Counted from the stretch's first letter, positions 1 to 7,377 are shown. The stretch is DNA of 10,240 nucleotides from Saccoglossus kowalevskii (GCF_000003605.2 NW_003130854.1:2936548-2946787); one strand, 5' to 3'. The notes: generated from the letters alone by a model not told the origin. A program made the numbers and translations.

Positions 1-75
1 TTTCGCTGGTGTGGCTGTGTTGTGTCTGTGTTTGGGACTTGGCGTGGGCCTGATAGTCGGTTACTTTAAAAATCG
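1..75 (+). CDS. Transmembrane-helix exon of a single-pass receptor (partial, 5' end outside window)
   Basis: Read from base 2, this segment gives an unbroken hydrophobic stretch (FAGVAVLCLCLGLGVGLIVG) followed by a basic stop-transfer sequence YFKNR. That is the pattern of a type I membrane helix ending at the cytoplasmic face. The helix contains closely spaced glycines (GLGVGLIVG), a pattern that often packs helices together. The other two forward frames are less plausible: one hits a stop and neither gives a membrane helix. The exon ends in CG followed by the donor GTAAGC at 76, leaving phase 2 (two bases of an Arg codon). The extracellular domains lie to the left of the window, so the receptor family (EGF-like, Ig, fibronectin III, scavenger or other) cannot be named. 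The membrane helix is clear; the receptor role is inferred from the tyrosine-motif tail. Confidence 0.75.
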
Positions 76-213
76 GTAAGCATTATTTTAATCGTCTCTT
101 GTATGTTAAATAATAATATATTATAGATACATATTATAATACAGATATATTCACACTTGCACGTCATTTTCCAACTGTACTGTTAAGCTTTGTGAATTAA
201 TCATTACTTTCAG
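76..213 (+). other. Short GT-AG intron (phase 2)
   Basis: The intron begins GTAAGC, close to the consensus donor, and ends in a pyrimidine-rich acceptor (TTACTTTCAG) at 204-213. It is 138 bases long and AT-rich, and every reading frame in it contains stops. Removing it joins CG to A and continues one open frame from the membrane helix into a hydrophilic tail, which supports it as a real intron. Confidence 0.75.
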
Positions 214-340
214 AAATTACAAGAATACACACACTCAAGCCGTCGATAAAAATAATGCAGCTGCTGTTGACGAAAATATCTATGCAACCCTCAACTTGCA
301 TGATATTGTGACTAATGTATATGAAACGGCACAGAATTGA
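214..340 (+). CDS. Terminal exon A: cytoplasmic tail with ITAM-like tyrosine motif
   Basis: After splicing, the first base completes an Arg codon and 41 further codons follow, ending at TGA 338-340. The tail is hydrophilic. At tail residues 20-26 it has ENIYATL, which matches one ITAM half-site (acidic residue at -3, then YxxL) and could also serve as a YxxL endocytic signal. Nine residues after the leucine comes a second tyrosine in VYETA, where the usual Leu/Ile at +3 is Ala. The pair is therefore spaced like an ITAM (YxxL, 6-12 residues, YxxL/I), but the second half is degenerate. A known ITAM or hemITAM recruits SH2-domain kinases of the Syk/Shark type once phosphorylated; that this tail does so is inference. 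The exon has a good acceptor, matching phase and a following 3' UTR with a strong poly(A) signal, so it is very likely a true last exon. Confidence 0.72.
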
Positions 341-1028
341 GAGAGAACAAGTTCCCCGTCACGTCCAGCGGTCCGATTCACGCGCTCCGCGATTACCACT
401 ACCACCATCCTGGACAGGAAGCAATATTATAATACACATATTATTAGTTGCAAATAACATATGTCTGCATTCAGGCAGACTCATTGTAGTTAGGTGACAT
501 CGAGTTTTTTTTTCAATTTTTATTTGTTTGTGTTCAGCTATTACATTTTGACCCCTGCCTACAAATTGGTATGTTAGTTAAGTTTAGCATATAGTAATAG
601 GTAATAACGATATTTTTTACAATTTTCTTAACCCTAATTTTCATCTTAAAGTTATAACAAGAACCAACTAAACAATATTTCTTAGAGTGTATCTTAGCAA
701 AATAACCAGATATGTTGTGTATTTTATATTTATTACATATGTACTGCAGTTTATTTTAATTCGCCCTTGAAATCAAAATCGGTATTTCCACACCTCGTAT
801 GCAAATGAGGTCTGAGAGCAAACAAAGTAGTCCCTTCAGGAGTATTACTGTTCATCCTTTTTTTTATCGTGATTGCTTACACTTTAATATTTGTACTTAG
901 TTAAAGCGGAGGAATCGTCACTTGCGCATGTGTCAGATGGCCATAGCGTGTCGTTATTTATAAACAAGCGTCTACCCATGAGCCATTGCGTTTTTAGCGT
1001 GTGTTATCGTCGCTTGGGACTCAATGCT

Positions 1029-1040
1029 CGCGCGTGCGCA
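1029..1040 (-). promoter_or_regulatory. NRF1-type palindromic motif in CpG-rich patch
   Basis: On the minus strand this reads TGCGCACGCGCG, a perfect match to the known NRF1 consensus YGCGCAYGCGCR. It sits in the CpG-rich part of the 3' UTR beside an E-box (CAGGTG, 1039-1044). NRF1 sites usually mark animal promoters, so this could be a promoter or enhancer reading leftward, or one located between the two alternative last exons. Motif matching alone cannot show function. Confidence 0.35.
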
Positions 1041-1096
1041 GGTGACAATCCTCCCGCTTTAAGCTTGGTTCTTTTGTGATATTTTTGCTGTACGCT

Positions 1097-1102
1097 AATA
1101 AA
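1097..1102 (+). terminator. Poly(A) signal AATAAA with GT-rich downstream element
   Basis: A canonical AATAAA is followed within about 15-20 bases by CA dinucleotides suited to cleavage, and then by a GT-rich tract (TGTTGTAGTGTGTTTTG) at 1124-1140. That is the complete layout of an animal polyadenylation site. It ends the transcript that uses terminal exon A. The local context ctaataaag is repeated at the other signal at 10058-10063. Confidence 0.75.
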
Positions 1103-1177
1103 GCACCACCTTTTCTTCCAAGATGTTGTAGTGTGTTTTGTTTATGTAATTATCTATTCACATACAAATCATTGCAG

Positions 1178-1289
1178 ACAGAGAGACAGGGAGACGTCTA
1201 TTATCATAAACCTTGAAAAATCTACCTTCGAAAATCCAGCCAATCTGTCAGAAGGTCTGTGGGCGGGCCCATATGTACGGTTAATCTGA
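1178..1289 (+). CDS. Candidate alternative terminal exon B: second cytoplasmic tail
   Basis: An acceptor (ATTGCAG) ends at 1177. The first base, A, completes the split Arg codon left by the exon at 1-75, and 36 sense codons follow to TGA 1287-1289. This is the phase needed to splice the membrane helix directly to this exon, skipping exon A. The encoded tail is hydrophilic and structured like a signalling tail. Residues 17-22 are FENPAN, one residue from the FxNPxY motif bound by PTB domains. Residues 32-35, next to the C-terminus, are YVRL, a YxxL motif. It shares no sequence with tail A. The pyrimidine tract before the acceptor is weak, and the poly(A) signal of exon A lies upstream, so use of this exon would need read-through or regulated poly(A) choice. 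It could instead be a chance frame or a degenerating exon. Confidence 0.5.
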
Positions 1290-1585
1290 GCATGCGAGTT
1301 TTCCGTGATAATGTTCAGACAATCAGCGACGAATCAGAATGTTGTAGTCTAAGTATGTACGTAGCGATTCATATGAGTCTTGTGTACCCTTGGAAGGACA
1401 TTCTGGATGGATTCCAGGCTAGCATACATGCAGCACAGCATAGCCAGTAGCACAATATCGTCGTAATCATGGCAAAACCATGCGATTACCCCGACTGTAC
1501 TATAATACAGCTTGAATTACAGCGCTTTTGGACTCGTGCAGAATTCCCACCAATCAAGGAACTAGAAGCATAAACTTACAATCTG

Positions 1586-1591
1586 ATTAAA
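1586..1591 (+). terminator. Possible poly(A) signal ATTAAA for exon B transcript
   Basis: The common variant ATTAAA lies about 300 bases after the exon B stop, and a T-rich tract begins some 16 bases later at 1607. Together they could form the polyadenylation site for an exon B isoform. There is no AATAAA between 1289 and 2481, so this is the best nearby candidate. Confidence 0.35.
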
Positions 1592-1606
1592 ATAAGATCC
1601 TAGTTT

Positions 1607-1700
1607 GAGCTTTTTCCTTTCCTATTTTTTTAAATGTTTTTATTTATTTTTATCTTTTCTTTCCTTTCCTATATTTTAATTTATCATTTATTTTCTGTCA
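1607..1700 (+). repeat. Pyrimidine-rich low-complexity tract
   Basis: This tract is dominated by T with C interruptions. It contains an imperfect internal duplication of a TCCTTTCCTAT word near 1616 and again near 1665. It could act as the downstream element of the ATTAAA signal or simply be simple-sequence DNA. Confidence 0.5.
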
Positions 1701-1734
1701 GTTTTGCTACAGCCAATTACCACTCGGATGTTGC

Positions 1735-1910
1735 AATTTTGTCCTTCAAACTGGCGTACACCACTTTCAATTTGGCGGCGTGGCGTGACGCATTTGACAA
1801 GCGGTCTTAGATTTTCTCAGCGTTTGGCTGTTTTTTTGCTGAATTAACCCGAACCTTTTCTCAGTGAGCGATATTTTGTTAGGGTATTTTGCTTTCTACT
1901 TCTCCTGACA
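1735..1910 (+). promoter_or_regulatory. CpG-containing, promoter-like patch (weak)
   Basis: Between AT-rich flanks, this patch has several CpGs, a TTTGGCGGC word resembling an E2F site, a half-CRE (TGACGC) near 1788, and two TCTCAG words resembling initiators. The ORF at 2029-2301 lies downstream. The combination suggests, but does not establish, a transcription start region. Confidence 0.2.
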
Positions 1911-2028
1911 TGGGTGCAGTACGTATGATTTAAGCGTACTTTGTCCTAAATCTTTCTTGTTACGAGTTAAATGTAAACTCATTGTCTATTTTAACACTGC
2001 TGCGTTTTCTTGGTGCTTGTTTTCTGGA

Positions 2029-2301
2029 ATGTCGATATTGAGCATTTTTTCTGAAGGTTGGATTATATATACAAGCCTAAATTTACTTGTTCGTGTTAGG
2101 ATGAATATGTATGATAGCAGACTTGCACCTAATAATTTTGGATTTTTTGGGGGTTTCGAGTTAGGCGTATTATTGTTCGTATTAATTATCTCGTGTATTA
2201 TTCATGGCCTACTACATAATATTAGCACTAATCGAATGGAAGCATTCATGAAACATGTCTGTCCTAGTGATAGTGACTTTTTCCTCACCAATAATAAATA
2301 A
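2029..2301 (+). CDS. Uncertain 90-residue ORF with one hydrophobic segment
   Basis: The frame is open from 1909 to TAA 2299-2301, about 130 codons, the longest open stretch in the window. The first in-frame ATG is at 2029, giving 90 residues. There is one strongly hydrophobic segment (LGVLLFVLIISCIIHGLL) at about residues 47-64, preceded by a Phe/Gly-rich stretch and followed by a polar C-terminus ending in LTNNK. I do not recognise a family. Use of T-rich codons, and hydrophobicity that mostly reflects T-richness, argue that this may be a chance frame. A good acceptor-like sequence (pyrimidine-rich, ending TTAG at 2097-2100) lies inside it, so the region could also be part of a spliced exon. 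AATAAA follows at 2482-2487. Confidence 0.25.
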   Translation: MSILSIFSEGWIIYTSLNLLVRVRMNMYDSRLAPNNFGFFGGFELGVLLFVLIISCIIHGLLHNISTNRMEAFMKHVCPSDSDFFLTNNK

Positions 2302-2426
2302 TAATACTTGAAGATTCTAAAAATACTGCTGGCCGAATGATAACTTAATTTCATCATATATGTCAAATGTACTCAGACTATGGCGTTTAAAATAATTTGT
2401 AACGTGACCTATGTCTAATAAGCGGT

Positions 2427-2462
2427 CTCTGTGGCAGAGGGTTGGGTCCCAGATGTAGGGAC
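2427..2462 (+). other. Two adjacent small GC-rich hairpins
   Basis: CTCTG-TGG-CAGAG (2427-2439) is followed six bases later by GTCCC-AGATGTA-GGGAC (2446-2462). The GC-rich pair stands out from AT-rich flanks and lies about 20 bases before AATAAA at 2482. It could be a 3' UTR structural element or the relic of a short interspersed repeat. It does not fold as a tRNA: there is no acceptor stem and no matching anticodon arm. Confidence 0.3.
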
Positions 2463-2481
2463 TATCTTTCATGTACATCTC

Positions 2482-2487
2482 AATAAA
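2482..2487 (+). terminator. Possible poly(A) signal AATAAA
   Basis: An AATAAA in AT-rich sequence, followed by a moderately T-rich stretch. If the ORF at 2029-2301 is transcribed, this would be its natural 3' end, 180 bases past the stop. Such hexamers also occur by chance in AT-rich DNA. Confidence 0.3.
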
Positions 2488-3036
2488 TTAATTTGTATTA
2501 AAGATTACTGGAAGATTATATCTTTTATTTACAAATGAGATTCCACAACAGTTTATAATTGTCACTGAATATTTTTCATTTCAAACAAATGTATACACTA
2601 TATATGTCTTCAATGCTCATTTATTCAGTCATTACCTCAATAACTTCACACCAAACAGTGGATATAATTAACTGGAATGAAAACAGAAATCATAATAATA
2701 AAAAAAACTGTAAACAGCTATAGTATTATATATTCCCAAAACAATGCAAGATTTTCCAACAACTTAGTTGTAAAACGGTCTCAAATAGTCTAGCAGAAAT
2801 TAATTTAATGAAGAGTTATTGTAAATTATGTTTTTAAATGTTTAATAATCGGCTTTTACAACTATTGCTTCAATAATGTTGACGATTTTGGCCGGATCGT
2901 CAACAAAACATCACTCATCTCCAGCGCAAGTGACTACAAAGTTACCAGTGTTTGGTAGAAGCGTGGACAAAGATCGCCACTCCCGGAGTAACCACACACA
3001 GTGACAGTAAGCAACAGTATAATTAGGTTTTAACAC
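2488..3036. other. Non-coding AT-rich stretch, nothing recognised
   Basis: About 550 bases with frequent stops in all frames. I see no poly(A) signal with a good downstream element, no repeat and no RNA gene. The last 150 bases (from about 2880) are less AT-rich than the rest, but they carry no usable ORF. Confidence 0.6.
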
Positions 3037-3210
3037 TCAATATTCTTCAGTATCATGCTTGTGCTCCTGATGCCAGAACACCTCTGCCAACCCGCAGAAG
3101 TTACTAGCTAGAGTCTCACTGCTTATCGGGTCTTGTGTTCCATTAAAGGGGGGTGGTCGTTGTGCCCAGTAGTGTTCGATATGGGTTTCATATCGACGTG
3201 CGCAGCGCAT
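3037..3210 (-). CDS. Uncertain 57-residue minus-strand ORF
   Basis: Read on the minus strand, an ATG at 3210-3208 opens 57 codons ending at a TGA whose complement lies at 3037-3039. The product is hydrophilic, with a basic start (MRCARRYE), a RPPPFNG stretch, and a His/Glu-rich end (HQEHKHDTEEY). Its GC content is higher than that of both flanks, and its composition is balanced rather than a reflection of AT-richness, which slightly favours real coding. I do not recognise a family. No convincing splice sites join it to other frames. An 8-bp inverted repeat (3176-3196) lies inside it. It may be an isolated exon, a pseudogene piece or chance. Confidence 0.22.
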   Translation of the reverse strand: MRCARRYETHIEHYWAQRPPPFNGTQDPISSETLASNFCGLAEVFWHQEHKHDTEEY

Positions 3211-3457
3211 GTTTACATGAAATACAAACACCCTTTAAACATGTATAAAATGGTGTGATTGATCGGAATATGACTTCTTCGCCAATCACAAATCCGACTG
3301 CGTCGATCTAATGGTTCATAATAACGTTAATAAATAAAATAATTAATGGTCACAAAAATATGAGGTAAAAGAAATCACTGCTTATAAAACAATAAGGTAG
3401 CGACAGACGATATTATGGAATATTTTCGATTCATGACTGCCACATAAAGTGTCTCAT

Positions 3458-3499
3458 TGCGATATGTACATCATTGTACATATCGCATATGTACATATG
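3458..3499. repeat. Perfect 13-bp hairpin with adjoining 14-bp palindrome
   Basis: The arm TGCGATATGTACA (3458-3470) and its exact reverse complement (3475-3487) are separated by only four bases (TCAT). Overlapping the right arm is the perfect palindrome CATATGTACATATG (3486-3499). The cluster therefore carries ATGTACAT-type words in both orientations three times in 42 bases. A shorter outer pair, TCATGACT (3431-3438) and AGTCATGA (3530-3537), brackets it. The cluster could form a cruciform, could be the tip of a foldback element, or could be a binding site for a dimeric protein. Confidence 0.6.
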
Positions 3500-4021
3500 T
3501 CAAATAACGGGGAATAACCATTCTACAAAAGTCATGATTGGTAATCAATATATCACTCAATACATCTCACGCCCAATTTCATTTCTATTCTGTGAAAATT
3601 AAAAAAAAAATAACTAAATTTGGAACTATTGTGATATTGAAAACAAATGATCGAGTATCACTGCCGTATATGATTGTACAACTCATATACAGTATAATCT
3701 GGGAAACATTTGTTACGTCGTTCAGTAAACTTTTTTTCAGGATGCTCATTAAGTTGGCTATGAGGGTATCAAATTTGTCAATAACACCCCCGCCAATTGA
3801 AACCTAGAAAGAAACATGATTATTATTATAAAGTAAAAGCATGTAAAGAGTATATATTCAATGGGAATTCATCGGAGTCTATATACAAAGCTTTTCCAAG
3901 ACGATATTATGTTTACTATTTCAAACCATTAGTCTACCACTGTAGCAAATGTATTACACAATGTGCATACCGTAGACAACAGTGTACTTATGTACTATAA
4001 CAATCCACAAAGTCTCATTGA
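3500..4021. other. Non-coding stretch with two chance-like open frames
   Basis: Open frames at 3538-3807 and 3797-4000 are weak. The first has no ATG for most of its length, and both are rich in Ile, Lys and Tyr from AT-rich codons. Neither resembles a known domain nor has a ribosome-start context. I treat the stretch as non-coding. Confidence 0.5.
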
Positions 4022-4150
4022 ATGGACAATCGATTTAAATTTATGATGGATAGCACGCAAACTGAGCATAGAATGGACCAAGAATTAACGACATGGTTGA
4101 GAGGCACTGTTGTAGTTATACTAAATCAGGAGGATGAGTTTCGTTGTTAA
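4022..4150 (+). CDS. Uncertain small ORF, 42 residues
   Basis: An ATG with purine at -3 and G at +4 (TGAATGG) opens 42 codons to TAA 4148-4150, with a stop directly upstream. The product is hydrophilic and charged, with a start of MDNRFKFMMD and an end of NQEDEFRC, and is less AT-driven in composition than neighbouring frames. I recognise no family. Its length is well within chance expectation, so it is recorded only as a possible micropeptide. Confidence 0.15.
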   Translation: MDNRFKFMMDSTQTEHRMDQELTTWLRGTVVVILNQEDEFRC

Positions 4151-5138
4151 ATTGTCACATACATCGGATGGGATTTTTCACACGAGTTGAACATTGTAAT
4201 GCATAGTGTGAGTTTTCTCTCACATCACCGCAAGATATGTAATTAAACATAAAAACATGACTGCGGGATGCAAGAAGACCCGAATGGACGGATTTTGAAG
4301 ATTCTGCTGGTATCTTACGATTTATTCCATTGGATATTAAAGTGTGTGTCACTGTCGATGTACCATTATTATCAATTCAGAGAATGTTTTTTTAAAACTG
4401 TAGACGACACTGTTGACAGTTTTGTCACGTAGCTAAGCCTGATTGGTTTTAGATGGAAATCAATGTGTGTATTGTCTCTCTTGAACTGTATGAATACCAA
4501 TATATTTTATTGTATTTGTTAACATCTTACCGGTGTTTCTTTTGTGTCAATCATATTTATTACAATCGTAGTGAAACTAAGACAAGGTCATCTTTACCCT
4601 GTTTTCTTTAGTCAGCATATCTCAGGGTAACATGTGCAGTAAAAAGGAGAAACATCATGTCAAGGTATTTAGTAGGTAATTCCGTCTCACATAGAACACA
4701 TTTAAATAATAAAGTATCTTAAATTCAGTTTCAATTAACCACAATACAGTCGCTTAACATTGAGAACAGAGGACAAAAACGGGGAGAGGATAGCTTTCAA
4801 ATCAATAAAAATGAATGTCCGTAGCATCTTGCGTATGTTTTATGGGTTCTAGCTTTCTAGATCTGCCACAAATCAAACAATTGATCGGAAATGTCGAAAT
4901 TAATCTCTCGCTGAAACTGATGGAAAGATGTACAGTAAATATGATGTTCAGTTACAATGTAATGAAATATTGTCAACTATGTTGCGATGTATTAATACAA
5001 CAACGTCACTTCTGTCTATAGGTGCAATGTATCATTACATTAACGTGTCAAATTTTGTGTGTGTATATATTTAATACTAATGCTCTAGTTTGTATTATGC
5101 AGACAACCTGTAAAGCACCATATGCTTGATAAAAATAA
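4151..5138. other. Non-coding stretch, nothing recognised
   Basis: Roughly 1 kb of AT-rich sequence with only chance-like open frames (4155-4352 minus, 4815-5021 plus). An 8-bp inverted repeat AAAACTGT/ACAGTTTT lies at 4394-4423, which is unremarkable for this base composition. There is no RNA gene and no mobile-element terminus that I can support. Confidence 0.55.
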
Positions 5139-5150
5139 ATATACACTGCC

Positions 5151-5309
5151 ATGGCAACCAGTAATGATTTATATAGTGTAATACAGCACAGTACAGCAGC
5201 CATTAATGCTAATGGATACTGTGCTCACGGATTTTTTAATGAACTATTGCTGAAATGGCGATGTATAATAAATATAATAAGTAATGGTTCCTTAGAAAAC
5301 GCCATTTAG
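5151..5309 (+). CDS. Possible smORF with optimal Kozak context, 52 residues
   Basis: The start GCCATGG at 5148-5154 matches the core of the animal Kozak consensus. It opens 52 codons to TAG 5307-5309, and an in-frame stop lies just upstream (5136-5138). The product begins MATSNDLYSVIQ, is small and polar in its first half, has a mildly hydrophobic middle (FFNELLLKW) and ends SLENAI. It contains LYSVI, a YxxI-type motif. If the CAG at 5157-5159 were used as an acceptor, the frame would also be in phase with the membrane exon at 1-75, but no pyrimidine tract precedes it. I recognise no family. A hairpin (5185-5225) lies inside. It is either a short peptide gene, an exon or chance. Confidence 0.25.
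   Translation: MATSNDLYSVIQHSTAAINANGYCAHGFFNELLLKWRCIINIISNGSLENAI
5185..5225 (+). other. Two-step hairpin
   Basis: AGCACAGTA (5185-5193) pairs perfectly with TACTGTGCT (5217-5225). Nested inside, CCATTA (5200-5205) pairs with TAATGG (5210-5215) around a four-base loop, leaving a 6-versus-1 internal loop. The 41-base structure is shorter than typical animal pre-miRNAs. It overlaps the smORF at 5151-5309. Confidence 0.3.
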
Positions 5310-6146
5310 GTCTCTATGAGCAATATTTAGTTTTAACGATAGTAATTAGCTAATTAGTTTGCTAATTTACACTCACTGATGTCCTTTTGTTACTAAAAAA
5401 CCAGAATATGGCACAGAAGCTAAATTTACTAATATCTACAAAAATGCAAAGTCATCATTGTAGATCTTTTCAGGAAGTGAAATTAACTGCCATGGAGGAA
5501 TATTTAACGTGTGTTGTGCAAATATAAATTGGTCATTTATTAAATAAAATGCATTTGCCAGGTTTTCCTTGTGCTTTAGTTTTCAACAATAAGATTTTGA
5601 AATGGACGGCAAAAATCAAAATCCTATTTTCATTTTGAGACGTTTAACTTTATTGAATCGCTAGGTGGTGCTTTCAGTTATTTGTACATTTTCAGTCAAC
5701 GACAAGCCCTACAACAAATGATAACAGATCAAAGACAAACGCAGACTACAACTATTCATATAAATTAACAAATTCTCGGTTAGTACATGACGCCATATTC
5801 TAGAACTAAAGCTGCGCTAACTATTTCGTGGCCTTGCTAATTGAAATGAAGATCGAAAAAAATGTTGAAGTTGAGTATATCAGTGCTTTTGTCAAACAGG
5901 GGACTTCTCAAAGAGATCGGCCGTCGGTTGGCCGCTCAATATTCGGACACTAGTGGAATTTGTGAAGGAAGCGAGCAACGATTCTGTAATCATCGTGGTA
6001 TACACCCTCTGATATGGATTGTAAATTGGGTTGTCTGTGAATAAAATTAGGACACTAAACATTGCACAATTCGAAGCCAACCCAAAAATATTGCATCACT
6101 CAACACTTTCAAGTAAAAAAAATAATGACATTGAACTAAGTTTCAA
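5310..6146. other. Non-coding stretch with a perfect 12-bp palindrome
   Basis: No convincing gene. AATTAGCTAATT at 5344-5355 is a perfect palindrome, though expected in AT-rich DNA; its TAATTAG words resemble homeodomain core sites. AATAAA at 5543-5548 is followed by a T/GT-containing stretch and could be a weak poly(A) signal. Overlapping opposite-strand open frames at 5862-6080 look like shadows of each other, and neither has coding character. Confidence 0.5.
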
Positions 6147-6196
6147 CAAATGGTGTCGCTGAAATATTGCCACATGGCGACCAAGCGACAAATTTG
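6147..6196 (+). other. Three-part foldback hairpin
   Basis: CAAAT (6147-6151) and TGTCGCT (6154-6160) pair with ATTTG (6192-6196) and AGCGACA (6184-6190), interrupted only by a 2x1 internal loop. Within the loop, GCCA (6169-6172) can pair with TGGC (6175-6178). The extended 12-bp interrupted stem stands out among neighbouring sequence. It may be a structured RNA, the core of a small foldback element, or chance. Confidence 0.3.
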
Positions 6197-7320
6197 ATTA
6201 ATGAACGATCGATCAGACAAATAGTAGTGTGGCAGTAGCGTGTTCTGTAATTGTAAATGCACACAAATTAGATATATATCGCGATGTTATAGTTATTTGT
6301 CAGCTGATAAAGCAACGTTTTTTATTGAATTCCTAATGATTAGCCAAGTTGTTATGTTCATATGTGGCTCTATACTTTATATTACGCTAGTGACTGCTAG
6401 TTGTAAAATCAATGGAACTCTGCACAAGACAAATTGAATTAAAAAACGGGTTGCTATTTGACGCCGAACAAGATTCAGTCGTAACAAGACATGTTGTGCC
6501 TATTTGGAATTTTGAAAACATCAAAACTGTAAACTGCCGCCCATTTACCAGTAATGTCATTGGATGTGACTTGTAGGAAAGTTTAATGTATGTCGCCTGT
6601 ATGTTTCTGTTATGTCAAGCAACGACTCCCGGCCACGACGTCATGATTATTAAAACGGCTTTCGTGACTGTTAGAGGAGTTAAGTGTAAGTATGAGTGGA
6701 TAATGTTGGCTCACTGACGTTGACATCAATCGTTCTCTGATTTGATACAGCGATACTAAAGTTCTATTATATTGTCTATCCATTGTATTGATTAAATGAA
6801 TGTTTTATTACAACCAAACTTTATTCGTATCTTATATTCATATCAATCGTCTTGGTATTCCAATTATACTACGTGTCCACATATCCGCTTGTTTACACAC
6901 ACTACTTCGAGAGCGCCCTCATTTGGTAACCTTTACAAACAAATCTATGTTGTTTTATAGCAGATTTAATGTTTGGCTAAGTTGAAAGGGTTTTGAAGTT
7001 TATTGTCGCATGATACATCTTCAATTCGAATTGAGTATCGAAAAAGCATATAAAATCGTCAATCACTAATATTCATGTCAGAGTAAAGTATTTAAAATGA
7101 CAGTCAATTACTTCAACAGCGAATCCAACGAATCAATGTTGAACCATCAAACACACCGAACCCATAAACTAGATCGGTATTGTCAAATTAAGTTGCAAAT
7201 GTAAATTAAACCGGATACAAGACGCAAGTGTTCGATATTCAGTAATGTCACGAGGCAGGCAGTGAAATTAAAACCAATTTACATAAGAGAATCTTATTAG
7301 ACATCAGTGTTTGAGTATCC
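6197..7320. other. Non-coding stretch, nothing recognised
   Basis: About 1.1 kb without a supportable gene. A 65-codon frame at 6240-6437 contains a hydrophobic Ile/Val/Phe-rich segment but starts without ATG context and mirrors T-rich composition. A slightly GC-richer patch near 6620-6690 carries no long frame. I see no repeats or RNA genes. Confidence 0.5.
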
Positions 7321-7377
7321 CTATTCCAATGTACACTGGATAACATTTCAGATTATCACGACTTTATATTGGAATAG
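7321..7377 (+). other. 10-bp inverted repeat with nested stem
   Basis: CTATTCCAAT (7321-7330) and its exact reverse complement ATTGGAATAG (7368-7377) are 37 bases apart. The pairing can extend inward by a G-T wobble and two A-T pairs. Inside, GATAA (7339-7343) can pair with TTATC (7353-7357). The arms contain the CCAAT/ATTGG pentamer in opposite orientations. By composition, about one such repeat is expected in 10 kb by chance. Confidence 0.25.

Larger units (their letters stand above)
341..1125 (+). other. 3' UTR of the receptor transcript (isoform A)
   Basis: This stretch runs from the stop codon to just past the poly(A) signal and has no convincing coding frame. Its first 550 bases are AT-rich. 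From about 890 to 1060 it becomes clearly richer in CpG (repeated gcg and cgc words), unlike its surroundings. A 62-codon open frame at 891-1079 starts without an ATG and has no coding character, so I leave it out. A perfect octamer ATGCAAAT occurs at 799-806 inside a small hairpin, but one such 8-mer is expected by chance. Confidence 0.6.

Noticed and set aside
799-806. Octamer ATGCAAAT (with a reverse copy at 8344-8351)
   Set aside because: Eight-base AT-rich words are expected in 10 kb, and neither lies in a promoter-like setting.
1259-1450. 63-codon frame containing YVAI and YPWK tyrosine words
   Set aside because: It begins without an ATG inside exon B in a different frame, and no acceptor places it in phase with the receptor; treated as 3' UTR.
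2421-2462. tRNA or tRNA-derived SINE head
   Set aside because: Two small hairpins are present, but there is no acceptor stem, anticodon arm or internal promoter box of the right spacing.
3244-3250. TATAAAA as a TATA box
   Set aside because: No plausible start codon, exon or CpG-containing start region follows on the plus strand; the word is common in AT-rich DNA.
3538-4000. Two consecutive open frames (89 and 67 codons) that might be one decaying gene
   Set aside because: The first lacks an ATG over most of its length, both reflect AT-rich codon content (Ile, Lys, Tyr), and no domain or splice signal links them.
5344-5355. Palindrome AATTAGCTAATT
   Set aside because: Several 12-bp palindromes are expected by chance at this base composition.
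5659-5672. CTAGGTGGTG resembling a CTCF core
   Set aside because: A single near-match with degenerate flanks; one such site is expected by chance, and no supporting context is visible.
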